DNA of 64,000 nucleotides from JAFALK01 sp042701975 (GCA_042701975.1 CP170561.1:868001-932000), one strand, 5' to 3'; positions 34,636 to 43,176 are shown, counted from the stretch's first letter. The notes: generated from the sequence alone by a model not told the origin. Numbers and translations are program-made.

Positions 34636-35965
34636 AGCGCTCCATTCGCCGGTACAGCGCCTGGCGCGAAAGGCCCAGCGATTGCGCCGCGCGGGCCACG
34701 ACGCCGTCGGCGCTCTTCAGCGCCGCGAGCACCGTCTCGCGGCTCGGCTCGTCGAGGTTGCGTGCATGCGCGCCGGCATCCACCGGCAGGGCCAGCAGCT
34801 CGGGCGTGATCTCGCCGCCGCCGGCCAGCAGTGCGGCGCGGGTGATGACGTTCTTCAGCTCGCGCACATTGCCGGGCCAGCGGTAGGCCTGCAAGGCGGC
34901 ACGCGCCGCGTCGTTCAGGCGGCCCTGGTAGCCGAGGAAGTGTTCGGCCAGCGGAATGATGTCTTCGCTGCGTTCGCTCAAGGCCGGCAACGCAATCTCG
35001 ATGACGTTGAGCCGGTAGTAGAGGTCTTCGCGAAAGGCGCCGGTTCGCACCATGGCCTTGAGGTCGGCGTTGGTGGCGCTGATGACGCGCACGCGCGCCT
35101 CGCGGCTGCGGCTCGAACCCAGGCGCTCGAAGCGGCCCGTTTCCAGCACGCGCAGCAGCTTGACCTGGCCCGGCAGCGGCAGTGTGCCGATCTCGTCAAG
35201 AAAAAGCGTGCCGCCGTTCGCGGCCTCGAAGCGGCCTTCGCGGGCGCGGGTGGAGCCGGTGTAGGCGCCGCTCTCGCTGCCGAAGAGTTCGGCCTCGATC
35301 AGCTCCGCCGGCAAGGCGCCGCAATTGACCGCGACGAAGGGTCCCGTGCCGACGGCGGAGTTGGCGTGCACGATCTCGGCAATGCGCTCCTTGCCGCTGC
35401 CGTTCGGACCGGTGATGAGCACGGGCACGGCGGCGCGCGCCACCTGGCAAGACAGCTCCAGCGCGCGCAGCATGGGCTCGGAGGCGAACACCGCGCCGCG
35501 CAGGTCGTAGCGGCTGGAGAGCTGCTCGCGCCGCGCGCGCTGCTGCGAGCGCGCTCGCGCTGCGGCTTGCGTGGATTCAGACAGCTCCAGCAGGTTCTCG
35601 ATCGTGGCCAGCAGCTTGGCGTCATCCCAGGGCTTGGCCAGGTAGTCGGCCGCGCCGGCCTTGACGAGTTCCACCGCCGCTTCGAGCCGCGTCCAGGCGG
35701 TGAGCAAGATGACAGGCAGGTCCGGCGCTGAGGCCCGAATCGCGCGGAACAGGGCCACGCCTTCCTCGCCCGAGGTGGTGTCGGCGGTGAAGTTCATGTC
35801 CTGGATCACCAGGCCCACGCCACCTCGACCGCTTTCACGCGCCAAAAGCGCCAGCCCCTCGTCGGGGCTGGCGGCCGTCAGCGGCCGGATGTCGCGCAGC
35901 GAGAGCAGCAGCGAGAGGGCTTCACAGACGGCGGGGTTGTCATCGATGACAAGAACAGTGCGCAT
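34622..35965 (-). CDS. Sigma54-dependent response regulator of the efflux operon
   Basis: A 447-residue NtrC-type activator. The receiver (about 2-120) has VIDDN and the phospho-acceptor in VIQDMNF. The AAA+ domain (about 145-370) has Walker A GPNGSGKE, GGTLFLDEIG and the R-finger region. A Fis-type helix-turn-helix ends the protein (ARAAQSLGLSRQALYRRM). The loop that contacts sigma54 reads GAYTGS instead of the usual GAFTGA. The ATG at 35965 has AAGGAG four bases upstream. It should be activated by the adjacent kinase and act at the -24/-12 promoter found at 41839-41854. Confidence 0.93.
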   Translation of the reverse strand: MRTVLVIDDNPAVCEALSLLLSLRDIRPLTAASPDEGLALLARESGRGGVGLVIQDMNFTADTTSGEEGVALFRAIRASAPDLPVILLTAWTRLEAAVELVKAGAADYLAKPWDDAKLLATIENLLELSESTQAAARARSQQRARREQLSSRYDLRGAVFASEPMLRALELSCQVARAAVPVLITGPNGSGKERIAEIVHANSAVGTGPFVAVNCGALPAELIEAELFGSESGAYTGSTRAREGRFEAANGGTLFLDEIGTLPLPGQVKLLRVLETGRFERLGSSRSREARVRVISATNADLKAMVRTGAFREDLYYRLNVIEIALPALSERSEDIIPLAEHFLGYQGRLNDAARAALQAYRWPGNVRELKNVITRAALLAGGGEITPELLALPVDAGAHARNLDEPSRETVLAALKSADGVVARAAQSLGLSRQALYRRMERYGLS

Positions 35966-35972
35966 CCACTCC

Positions 35973-37205
35973 TTATACAGCGGCGCGCAGCGCTGCAACA
36001 GGCGGCAGCAGGGCAGCACGTCGCGCCGGCGTCCACACGGCGATCTGGCCGAGCAGCCACAGCGTGGCTGCACCGATGGGCAGGTAGTAGAGCGGCAAGC
36101 GCGGCAGCTCGTAGGCGCGCATCAGCATCACGCTGATGCCGTAGGCCAGCGCCATGCCGATCACGATGCCGGCGCTGGAGAGCAGGAAGTTCTCGGTCTG
36201 GAAGTAGCGCAGGATCTGGCCCTGCGTGGCACCCAGGGCGCGGCGCGTGCCGATCATGCGGGTGCGTTGCTGCACCCAGAAGCTGGCCAGGCCGACGATG
36301 CCGAAGGCGGTGACGACGAGCAGGCCCAGGCACACGCCGCCCAGCAGCCACACCATGGACCGATCCTGGCGGTAGTAGTTGCTGCGCATCTCCTTCATGG
36401 TCTTCTCGTAGCGCACCAGGCGCTTGAGGCTGCCGCCGCTCTTGACGAGCGTTTCCTTGGCGGCCTTGAGCACGGCGTCGGTGTTGGACGGGTCGGTGCG
36501 CAGCACGAAGGCGCCGCCGTTGTAGGCCGGGCGGATCGGCACGATCAACGTCGGGCGGTTGCGGTTGCCCGGATCGGGATGGGTGTGGACCAGGTCCTCG
36601 AGCACGCCGACGATGCGCTGCGGGTTCTTGGTGTAGGTGTAGATGGACTTGCCCAGCGCCGATTCACCGGGGAACATCGCCTCGGCCAGCGCGCGGTTGA
36701 CGAGCACGGCCGGGATGACGGGATCGTCCTGCTTGTCGATCACGGTGTCGTAGACGTACTCCTCGGGCAGGAAGTCGCGGCCTTCCTTGAGCCGCAGGCC
36801 CAGCGTTTCGATCGCACCTTCGGCGGAGTTGTAAAAGGTGGAGCTGGTGGACTTGGCGTCGCGCTCACCGGTCAGGCGCACGCCGGTGTTGTTGGAGTTG
36901 TCGCCGAACGGCACCTGGTTGATCAGCGTGACGCTCTTGACGCCCGGGATGGCGCGCAGCGCGGCGAGGTCGACGCTGGTCTGCGGGTCGGGGTTCTCGT
37001 CGCGCTTCATGCCGGAGATGCTCAGCACGACGAGCTCGTCCTCCGCCATGTGGCTGGGCCAGTAGATGTTGGTGATGCGCTCGCTGATCAGGAACATCGC
37101 GTTGCAGACGATGGCGCAGGTCAGCGCGATCTGCAGCACGATCAGGCCGGCCGCGGTCTTGTGGCGCTTGAGCGTGGAGAGGATGGGCATCAGGTCCATG
37201 GTCAT
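35973..37205 (-). CDS. MacB-type ABC transporter permease (copy 2)
   Basis: A 410-residue permease with the MacB layout: one N-terminal helix (about 19-40), a large periplasmic domain (about 45-275) and three C-terminal helices (FtsX-like region, with GTRRALGATQGQILRYF in the second cytoplasmic loop). Such proteins form mechanotransmission-type transporters with an ATPase, an HlyD-type adaptor and TolC, all encoded here. The start overlaps the stop of copy 1 by 4 bp. Two different permeases suggest a heterodimer. Confidence 0.9.
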   Translation of the reverse strand: MTMDLMPILSTLKRHKTAAGLIVLQIALTCAIVCNAMFLISERITNIYWPSHMAEDELVVLSISGMKRDENPDPQTSVDLAALRAIPGVKSVTLINQVPFGDNSNNTGVRLTGERDAKSTSSTFYNSAEGAIETLGLRLKEGRDFLPEEYVYDTVIDKQDDPVIPAVLVNRALAEAMFPGESALGKSIYTYTKNPQRIVGVLEDLVHTHPDPGNRNRPTLIVPIRPAYNGGAFVLRTDPSNTDAVLKAAKETLVKSGGSLKRLVRYEKTMKEMRSNYYRQDRSMVWLLGGVCLGLLVVTAFGIVGLASFWVQQRTRMIGTRRALGATQGQILRYFQTENFLLSSAGIVIGMALAYGISVMLMRAYELPRLPLYYLPIGAATLWLLGQIAVWTPARRAALLPPVAALRAAV

Positions 37206-38515
37206 TGCACCTTCAGTTGGATGGCCGGAGTAACCTGGCAGGCGCGCCAGGCGGGAAGCAGGCCGGCGATCACGCTGGCGACGAGCGAGAGGCCGATGGT
37301 GGTGATGAGCATCTCCCAATCGAGCTGCGCGAGCGCCGCGTAGGGGCTCGGGTTCTGGCGCACGATCCACAGGCCGATCCAGGTCAGCACCAGGCCGAGC
37401 AGGCCGCCGACGAGACCCAGGCTGCCGGCCTCGACGAGGAACTGCATGAAGATCGAGCTCTGCCGCGCACCGAGCGCGCGGCGCACGCCGATCTCGCCCG
37501 AGCGGCGCAGGCACTTGGCCAGCAGCAGGCCCACGGCATTGGTCAGGCACACGAGCAGGAAGCCGAAGGCCAGCCAGACCTGCAGGCGCGTGTCGTTGGG
37601 CACGACCTGGCGGAAGCTCAGCCACTCCATCACATTGCGCAGCCGCACGTTGGGGTCGACCTGGTAGCGGCCCGCCGCCTTCTGCGCGGCCGAGTACTGC
37701 ACCAGGTAGTCCTTGTAGTTCTTGACCTGCTCGGGCGTGTCCAGCTGCACCCAGTACTGGATCCAGGTGCATTCGGCCTGCAGCGAGAGCACGTCCACGC
37801 CGTTGGCATCGCCCCAGCAGTCCATGTTGCCGGCACGGCCGAAGCGCAGCTCCAGCGAAGTCTGCAGCGGCACGTAGATCTCGGCCGGCTTGCTGTAGGA
37901 GCCGAGGAAGAGGTCGAAGTAGTGCGGCGCGGGGCGCCAGGTGTCCATCACGCCGATGACGGTGAAGTCCTTGTCGCGCAGCCGCACGGTCTTGCCGCGA
38001 GAATCGATGCCGCCGAAGAGCTTGTCGTTCGTCTCCTTGCCGATCACGATGACGCGGGCCTTGGCTTCATCCTCGGCGGCGCTCCAGCCGTTGCCGTACA
38101 GGAACGGCGCTTCGAACATCTGGAAGAAGTCGCTGCTGGTCCAGCGCGCAGGGGCGAAGTAGGGCGGCGAGTCGGCCTTGCCCGAGCCTTCCGGGTCCAC
38201 GGCGACGAAGGCGCCGGACATCATCACCTGGTGCACAGCGCGCTTGTCGCGCAGCAGGTTCTCGGCGTCCATGCGCGTGAGCTGCTGTGGCGGCTCGGCG
38301 TCCGCTCCGCGGTTGGCGGCGCGCTTGGGGTCCAGCTGCACGTTGAAGAGCTTGCTGCTCTTGTGCGGGATCGGATCGCCCGAAAGCACGTGATAGACGG
38401 TGAGCGTGGTCATGCACGCCGCCACGCCCATGGCAATGGACAGCAGCATCAGCACGGTCAGGCCGCGCGAGCTGCGCAGGCTGCGAAGGCCGAGTTCGAG
38501 GTAGTAGGCGAGCAT
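37202..38515 (-). CDS. MacB-type ABC transporter permease (copy 1)
   Basis: A 437-residue permease of the same family as the next gene. It has an N-terminal helix (about 17-42), a periplasmic MacB core-like domain and three C-terminal helices with GEIGVRRALGARQSSIFMQF in the loop (shown here as GVRRALGARQSS). The periplasmic domain is clearly diverged from copy 2, as expected for paired half-transporters. It lies 7 bp after the TolC gene in the operon. Confidence 0.9.
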   Translation of the reverse strand: MLAYYLELGLRSLRSSRGLTVLMLLSIAMGVAACMTTLTVYHVLSGDPIPHKSSKLFNVQLDPKRAANRGADAEPPQQLTRMDAENLLRDKRAVHQVMMSGAFVAVDPEGSGKADSPPYFAPARWTSSDFFQMFEAPFLYGNGWSAAEDEAKARVIVIGKETNDKLFGGIDSRGKTVRLRDKDFTVIGVMDTWRPAPHYFDLFLGSYSKPAEIYVPLQTSLELRFGRAGNMDCWGDANGVDVLSLQAECTWIQYWVQLDTPEQVKNYKDYLVQYSAAQKAAGRYQVDPNVRLRNVMEWLSFRQVVPNDTRLQVWLAFGFLLVCLTNAVGLLLAKCLRRSGEIGVRRALGARQSSIFMQFLVEAGSLGLVGGLLGLVLTWIGLWIVRQNPSPYAALAQLDWEMLITTIGLSLVASVIAGLLPAWRACQVTPAIQLKVQ

Positions 38516-38522
38516 TTGTCCA

Positions 38523-39812
38523 TCACTCCTTCACGAGCAATTGATTCACGGCGGCGAGTTCGGACTCGCTCAAGGAACCGGCCGCGCGCTGCAGCAGCAG
38601 CGTGGCCAGCACATAGCGGTGCCGGGCCTGGGCCTCGGCGTTGCGCGCCTGAGCCTGGGTTTGAATGCCCAGCAGCAGGTCGGTCATCGAGCGCGTGCCG
38701 AGCTGCTGGCCGGCGCGCGTGGACTCGAGCGCCTTGTCGGCCGCGACGACCGAAGCGTGGCCCGCCTCGATCTGGGCCAGCGCAGCGAGCACCGACTCGT
38801 ACTGGCCGCGCACCTCGCGCGTCAGCGCGCGACGGTCCGCTTCGAGCTGCTCGCGTTGCGCGTCACGGGCGAGGCTGGCCTTGCGCGTGGCGGCCTGCGT
38901 CGCGCCGCCGGCAAAGATCGGGATGTTGAGCGTGAGCGCCACCTGGCTTGTCGTGCGCAGGTCCGACGGCGCGAAGAGGCCCGTGCCGCGCTGGCGGTTG
39001 GTGTCCACACCGACGGAGAGCGTCGGCAGATGGCCTGCACGTGCGGCGGACACCGAAGACTCGGCCGCCGCTAGCTGCAGGCGCGAAGCCGACAGCTCGG
39101 GGTTGAGCGCAATCGCCCGTTCCACCCACGCATCCGCAGCGGCCGGACTGGGCGCCTGCGCGGGCAGCGCGGCCACCAGTGGCGCGAGCTTGCCAGGCTG
39201 GCGGCCAGTGATCTCGGCCAGGGCCTCGCGCGCATCGAGCAGCGACTGGCGGGCTGAGACCGTGCCACTGCGCGCCAGGCCGGCGTAGGCACGCGCCTGC
39301 TCCAGGTCTGCGGCAGCCGAAAGGCCCGAATCGAAGCGGGCCTGTGCCTGCTCCACCTGCGCAACGAAGGCGCTCTCGTTGGCCTCGGCCGTGTCGAGCG
39401 AAGCCTGTGCCGAGAGCACGCCGAAGTAGGCCGCTGCCACACGGGCGCACAGCTCCTGTTCGGCCGCGCGGTACAGCGAATCCTGGGCGCGCGCCTGCGA
39501 GTCGGCCGCGTCCCATTCGCGCAGCCGGCTCAGGTCGAAGACGGTCTGGCTGATCTGGCTCGAGTAGACGTGGCCCGAGCCTTCGTCCGGCCGGCTGCGC
39601 AGCTCGGAAGCGGAGAGGTTCCATTGCGGCAGCAGGCGCGATCGCGCGATGACGGCGTCCTGCCCCGCCATGCCATTGCGCGCCGCGGCGCTGGCCAGCA
39701 CGGGGTCGGCGGAGCGCGCCTGCGCGTAGACGTCGAGCAGGTTCTCGGCCTGCGCGAACATCGGCACGAGCAGCGTCGTGACGAGCGCCGAAAGAAGCAA
39801 TCGTTTCATCAT
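38523..39812 (-). CDS. TolC family outer-membrane efflux protein
   Basis: A 429-residue outer-membrane channel protein. The signal peptide (MMKRLLLSALVTTLLVPMFAQA) is followed by two long helical repeats rich in Ala, Gln and Arg, typical of the TolC tunnel, with two short beta segments each. It should provide the outer-membrane exit for the efflux pump encoded around it. The ATG at 39812 overlaps the ATPase stop codon (ATGATGA-type junction); a GTG at 39815 and an ATG at 39809 are alternatives. The family usually has 420-480 residues. Confidence 0.92.
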   Translation of the reverse strand: MMKRLLLSALVTTLLVPMFAQAENLLDVYAQARSADPVLASAAARNGMAGQDAVIARSRLLPQWNLSASELRSRPDEGSGHVYSSQISQTVFDLSRLREWDAADSQARAQDSLYRAAEQELCARVAAAYFGVLSAQASLDTAEANESAFVAQVEQAQARFDSGLSAAADLEQARAYAGLARSGTVSARQSLLDAREALAEITGRQPGKLAPLVAALPAQAPSPAAADAWVERAIALNPELSASRLQLAAAESSVSAARAGHLPTLSVGVDTNRQRGTGLFAPSDLRTTSQVALTLNIPIFAGGATQAATRKASLARDAQREQLEADRRALTREVRGQYESVLAALAQIEAGHASVVAADKALESTRAGQQLGTRSMTDLLLGIQTQAQARNAEAQARHRYVLATLLLQRAAGSLSESELAAVNQLLVKE

Positions 39813-40534
39813 CACGCCTGAGCCGTCGCTCCACCGCGCAGCAGCGTCGGGTCCATGCGCAGTTCGGCGGCGATGTCCACCACCTGGCCGTCGATCACAT
39901 GCACATTGCGCTGCGCACGTGCGGCCAGCTGCGGGTCGTGCGTGACCATGACGATGGTGGCGCCGTCGCGATGCAACTCTTCCAGCAGGTCCATCACGCT
40001 GCGCGCCATGGAGCTGTCAAGATTGCCGGTCGGCTCGTCGGCGAGCAGCAGGCGCGGCGCGCCCGCCAGCGCGCGCGCAATCGCCACGCGCTGCTGCTGG
40101 CCGCCGGAGAGTTCCGCCGGGTAGTGCTTGCTGCGTGCCGACAGGCCCACGCGGGCCAGCGCATCGGTGGCGCGCTTCTTGCGCTCGGCGCTGTTCATGC
40201 CGCGGTAGCGCAGCGGCACCTCGATGTTGTCCAGCACGTTCAGGTCGGGGATCAGGTTGAAGGCCTGGAAGATGAAGCCGATCTTCTCGTTGCGGATGCG
40301 CGAGCGCTGGTTGTCGTTCATCTGGCTCACGTCCACGCCGTCGAGCATGTAGGTGCCGCTGGAGAAGGCCTCCAGCATGCCGGCGATCGTCAGGAAGGTG
40401 GTCTTGCCCGAACCCGACGGGCCGGTGACCGCGACGAACTCGCCTTCGTTGACCGTGAGGTCGAACTGGCGCAGTGCATAGGTCTCCACCATCTCGGTGC
40501 GATAGACCTTGGACAGTCCTTGCATCTTCAACAT
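39812..40534 (-). CDS. ABC transporter ATP-binding protein (LolD/MacB type)
   Basis: A 240-residue ATPase. Walker A is GPSGSGKTT, the signature motif is LSGGQQQR, Walker B is LLLADEP and the switch His is in VTHD. It belongs to the LolD/MacB group that powers FtsX-type permeases. The ATG at 40534 has GAGGAG seven bases upstream, a strong ribosome site. It lies 21 bp after the adaptor gene, in the second position of the operon. Confidence 0.95.
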   Translation of the reverse strand: MLKMQGLSKVYRTEMVETYALRQFDLTVNEGEFVAVTGPSGSGKTTFLTIAGMLEAFSSGTYMLDGVDVSQMNDNQRSRIRNEKIGFIFQAFNLIPDLNVLDNIEVPLRYRGMNSAERKKRATDALARVGLSARSKHYPAELSGGQQQRVAIARALAGAPRLLLADEPTGNLDSSMARSVMDLLEELHRDGATIVMVTHDPQLAARAQRNVHVIDGQVVDIAAELRMDPTLLRGGATAQA

Positions 40535-40555
40535 TGCTGTGCTCCTCAATCAGAT

Positions 40556-41827
40556 TCAGTTCGAAATCGCCACACGCGGCGCGCCGTTGAAGGCCTCCGC
40601 ACCCGAAACCACCACCACATCGCCCGGCTTGAGGCCCGACAGCACCTCGACCTTGTCCAGGCTGCGCGCGCCGAGCTTGACCGGCACCTTCTCGGCCAGG
40701 CCGTCGCGGATCACATAGGCCTGCGTGCCGCCCATCTCGTCGGCAAAGGTGCCGCGGCGGACCCAGGTCACGTTGGAGCGCTGATCGAGCAGCACGCGCA
40801 CCGTCAGGCGCTGGTTCTGGCGCAGGGCCTCGGGCTGCTCGCCCTCGAAGCGCAGCCGCGCCGCCACTTCGCTGTTCACCACTTCGGGCGAGACCGTGCG
40901 GACCGTGCCCTTCCAGGTCTTGCCGTTGCCGCTGATGTCGCCGCTCATGCCCAGCCCCAGCTCGCGGGCGAAGCTCTCGGCCACCTGCATCTGCACTTCC
41001 AGCGCGCTCAGGTCGATGATGGTGGCCACCTTGGCGTCCTTGGCCACGGTGGCGCGCTCGTCAACAAAGAGCTGGCCCACCTGGCCATCGGCCGGCGAGC
41101 GCATCTGCAGCTCGGCGACCTGGCGCTGCAGATCGGCCACCATCAGCTGCTGGCGCTCGGCGGCGGCGCGCTTGGCCTGCACGTCGAGCTTGAGGCTGTC
41201 CGCCTTGAGCGCAAGCAGCGCCTGCGCGTGGGCCAGCGTGACGCGGGCCTTCTCCAGCGTGTCGCGCGCGTGGTCGACCTGCATGCCGGCCGTGGCGCCA
41301 GCCTTGAAGGCCTGGACCTGGCGGTCCAGATCGGTCTGCGCGGTCTTGAAGTCGATGTTGGCGTTCTCCACATCGCTCTTGAGCTGCGAGGCCTGCTGGC
41401 GTGCCTCCACCTCGGCGCGCATCGCGTCGGCGCGCAGGCCTTCGGCATTGCTGCGCTCCTGCGCCAGCCGGGCGCTGAGGTCGGGGCTTTCCATGCGGGC
41501 GAGCAGCTGGCCCTTCTTCACCGGCTCGCCGGCCTTGACGAGCAGGGTCAGCGAGCCGCTGCTGGGCGCGTAGAGCGTGGGGCTGTTGGCGGCCACCACC
41601 TTGCCTTCGCCGACGATGTCGCGCACGAAGGGTCCCGTCTCGACCTTGGCCGTGGACAGGCGCGAGGCACTGACGGAAGTGGGCGCCGAGAAGGCCCTCA
41701 GCACGCTGGGCGCCACGAGGACCGCCACGGCGGCGATGACGATGCCGCCCCCGATCAGCAGGCCGCGTCGGCGCAGCAGCGAGGGCTTTTCGAGGGTGAC
41801 GTCTTGGGCAGAGGTGTCGCGGATCAT
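40556..41827 (-). CDS. HlyD/MacA-type periplasmic adaptor subunit
   Basis: A 423-residue adaptor. One N-terminal membrane helix (about 24-45) is followed by a lipoyl-like half motif (APSSGSLTLLVKAGEPVKKGQ), a long coiled-coil hairpin (about 120-235), the second half-motif (RSPADGQVGQLFVD) and beta-barrel plus membrane-proximal domains ending in KPGDVVVVSG. It should join the permeases to TolC. This is the first gene of the operon. The ATG at 41827 lies one base behind the predicted sigma54 start site, and no other in-frame start exists before the helix, so the message may be leaderless. Confidence 0.9.
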   Translation of the reverse strand: MIRDTSAQDVTLEKPSLLRRRGLLIGGGIVIAAVAVLVAPSVLRAFSAPTSVSASRLSTAKVETGPFVRDIVGEGKVVAANSPTLYAPSSGSLTLLVKAGEPVKKGQLLARMESPDLSARLAQERSNAEGLRADAMRAEVEARQQASQLKSDVENANIDFKTAQTDLDRQVQAFKAGATAGMQVDHARDTLEKARVTLAHAQALLALKADSLKLDVQAKRAAAERQQLMVADLQRQVAELQMRSPADGQVGQLFVDERATVAKDAKVATIIDLSALEVQMQVAESFARELGLGMSGDISGNGKTWKGTVRTVSPEVVNSEVAARLRFEGEQPEALRQNQRLTVRVLLDQRSNVTWVRRGTFADEMGGTQAYVIRDGLAEKVPVKLGARSLDKVEVLSGLKPGDVVVVSGAEAFNGAPRVAISN

Positions 41828-41838
41828 GCACCCACAGG

Positions 41839-41854
41839 TGCAAGCACTGTGCCA
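41839..41854 (-). promoter_or_regulatory. Sigma54 (-24/-12) promoter of the efflux operon
   Basis: On the minus strand this reads TGGCACAGTGCTTGCA. Both invariant pairs, GG and GC, are present with the required spacing, matching the TGGCAC-N5-TTGCA consensus. It lies 11 bp upstream of the adaptor start codon. The operon itself encodes a sigma54-dependent activator. Confidence 0.88.
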
Positions 41855-41898
41855 GGAGGAATGGTGTTATGAATCAATGACTTGGACGCGGTCTGGAG

Positions 41899-41936
41899 TG
41901 TCCGCGGACAGTGAGCGGACAGTGGCCGCGCTGTCC
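41899..41936 (-). promoter_or_regulatory. Candidate enhancer sites for the sigma54 activator
   Basis: Two inverted repeats: TGTCCGCGGACA, a perfect 12-bp palindrome (41899-41910), and GGACAG-N8-CTGTCC (41917-41922, 41931-41936). They share the TGTCC/GGACA half-site. Their centres are 22 bp apart, about two helical turns, and lie near -77 and -99 from the predicted start site, the usual place for NtrC-type binding. Confidence 0.72.
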
Positions 41937-41955
41937 AGGCTTCACTTGTCGACCG

Positions 41956-42459
41956 TCAGTATTCTCGGCGCGGGGAAAGGCCCAGCTTGTTCAGCTCCTC
42001 GTAGATGTGGTCCGTCGCCGACGGCTCATGGCAGGAGATATCGACCACCTCGCGGGCATTGCGCAGGACCCGCACGGATGCAACGTTAGGACCCCCGTCC
42101 ACACCAAAGGCGCCGGCAGCGTGATAGACCAGATAGGTGAAGTCGCCGCGCATGAAACCCACCATCACCGCCTCGCCTTTGGCCCAGCTCCAGTAGTCAT
42201 AGCTGAAGCCCGACTCGCGCGGGCTGGCAGCAGCTCCGTGCTCCATCTCCACGTGAGCGGCATCGCGCCCGAAGCGATAGATGAGGCGCCCGCCGTCCTT
42301 CTGAAGATCACCAGCGGCGCAGAGCGACACGAGCTTCTTGGTCGCCCGGCAGGCGAAGACCGCGCGCTCCTGCGGCTTGCAGAGGGTGGCGACAGGGGCA
42401 GCTTGGGCGGCAATGGAGACGAGGCCAGCGGCGGCGAGAAGCAACGTGCGGATCAGCAC
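41956..42459 (-). CDS. Hypothetical exported protein
   Basis: A 167-residue protein I do not recognise. A signal peptide (MLIRTLLLAAAGLVSIAAQA) is visible, followed by three conserved-looking cysteines in the mature part (LCKPQE, FACRATKK, SLCAAGD) and a later ISCHEPS. The number of cysteines suggests disulfides in the periplasm. It starts at a GTG at 42459. It lies upstream of the efflux operon on the same strand but outside the sigma54 promoter. Confidence 0.7.
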   Translation of the reverse strand: MLIRTLLLAAAGLVSIAAQAAPVATLCKPQERAVFACRATKKLVSLCAAGDLQKDGGRLIYRFGRDAAHVEMEHGAAASPRESGFSYDYWSWAKGEAVMVGFMRGDFTYLVYHAAGAFGVDGGPNVASVRVLRNAREVVDISCHEPSATDHIYEELNKLGLSPRREY

Positions 42460-42478
42460 GGACGGAGGATTCTGCGTC

Positions 42479-42853
42479 TCACTTCTTCGACGCGAGGATG
42501 GATTGGATCAGCTCCGTCGTCTGCTTGCAGATCCGCCCACGGTCGGCGGCCGATTGGACGGAGTCGTAGAACTGGTTGCCGACGTCCTGGCCCTTCTTGA
42601 ACTCGGCATCGATGTCGATGCCCAGCGAGGGGTAGAGCTTGCCGCGACCCTCTTGCGTCTCGGCGTCGAAGCGCGCGCGGTACTGCTTGAGCAGGTCGGC
42701 ACTCGTGCCGCAGCGCGAGGCGAACTGCCAGGTCTGGCCCGTGGCATTGGCGCCGGCCACGATGGCCTCCTTCGGATTGCCCATCGGGAACTGGGCGTGG
42801 GCGGTCAGGGCGGCGGTGCCGGCGAGCAGCGTGATGAGGAGATGGCGACGCAT
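42479..42853 (-). CDS. Hypothetical exported protein
   Basis: A 124-residue protein with a signal peptide (MRRHLLITLLAGTAALTAHA) and a helical mature part containing two cysteines (ASRCGTSA, GRICKQTT). I do not recognise the family. The start MRRHLL at 42853 is preferred over a TTG- or ATG-started extension of ten residues. It is 19 bp upstream of the previous small exported protein gene and probably shares its transcript. Confidence 0.68.
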   Translation of the reverse strand: MRRHLLITLLAGTAALTAHAQFPMGNPKEAIVAGANATGQTWQFASRCGTSADLLKQYRARFDAETQEGRGKLYPSLGIDIDAEFKKGQDVGNQFYDSVQSAADRGRICKQTTELIQSILASKK

Positions 42854-42954
42854 CGGTCTTGTGAAGAGTCGAGATCGGGGCATCCTAGAAGTGCCGCTCG
42901 CTGCGCGTCAACGCCAGGGGGCAGATTCACCTCGCGGCTGTCAGACGTGTCTGA

Positions 42955-43176
42955 CTAACGTTTCCTGCCCCCCACAAAGAGCAGCGCGCCGCCGACCACG
43001 ATGGCCACGACGCAGGCCCAGGTCGGGACGTTGACCGTTTCCTTCTCCTTGACCGACAGCTCGATGGGGCCGAGCTTGGCCTGATGCTCATCCTTGGTGT
43101 AGCTGAAGCTCGTGAACACGAGACCGAGGGCGCCCGCCACGATCAAGAGGATGCCGACGATTCTGGTCAAACCCAT
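42955..43176 (-). CDS. DUF3185-like small membrane protein
   Basis: A 73-residue protein with two membrane helices (about 4-20 and 52-68) and a short charged loop between them (KDEHQAKLGPIELSVKEKE). The layout and the RIVGILLIVAGALGL opening match the DUF3185 family of unknown function. The ATG at 43176 has AGGAGA eight bases upstream. Confidence 0.7.
   Translation of the reverse strand: MGLTRIVGILLIVAGALGLVFTSFSYTKDEHQAKLGPIELSVKEKETVNVPTWACVVAIVVGGALLFVGGRKR

Noticed and set aside
35973..37772. Longer form of permease copy 2 starting upstream of 37205
   Set aside because: The extension is the antisense-like out-of-frame reading of permease copy 1; the ATGA overlap at 37202-37205 gives a natural coupled start.
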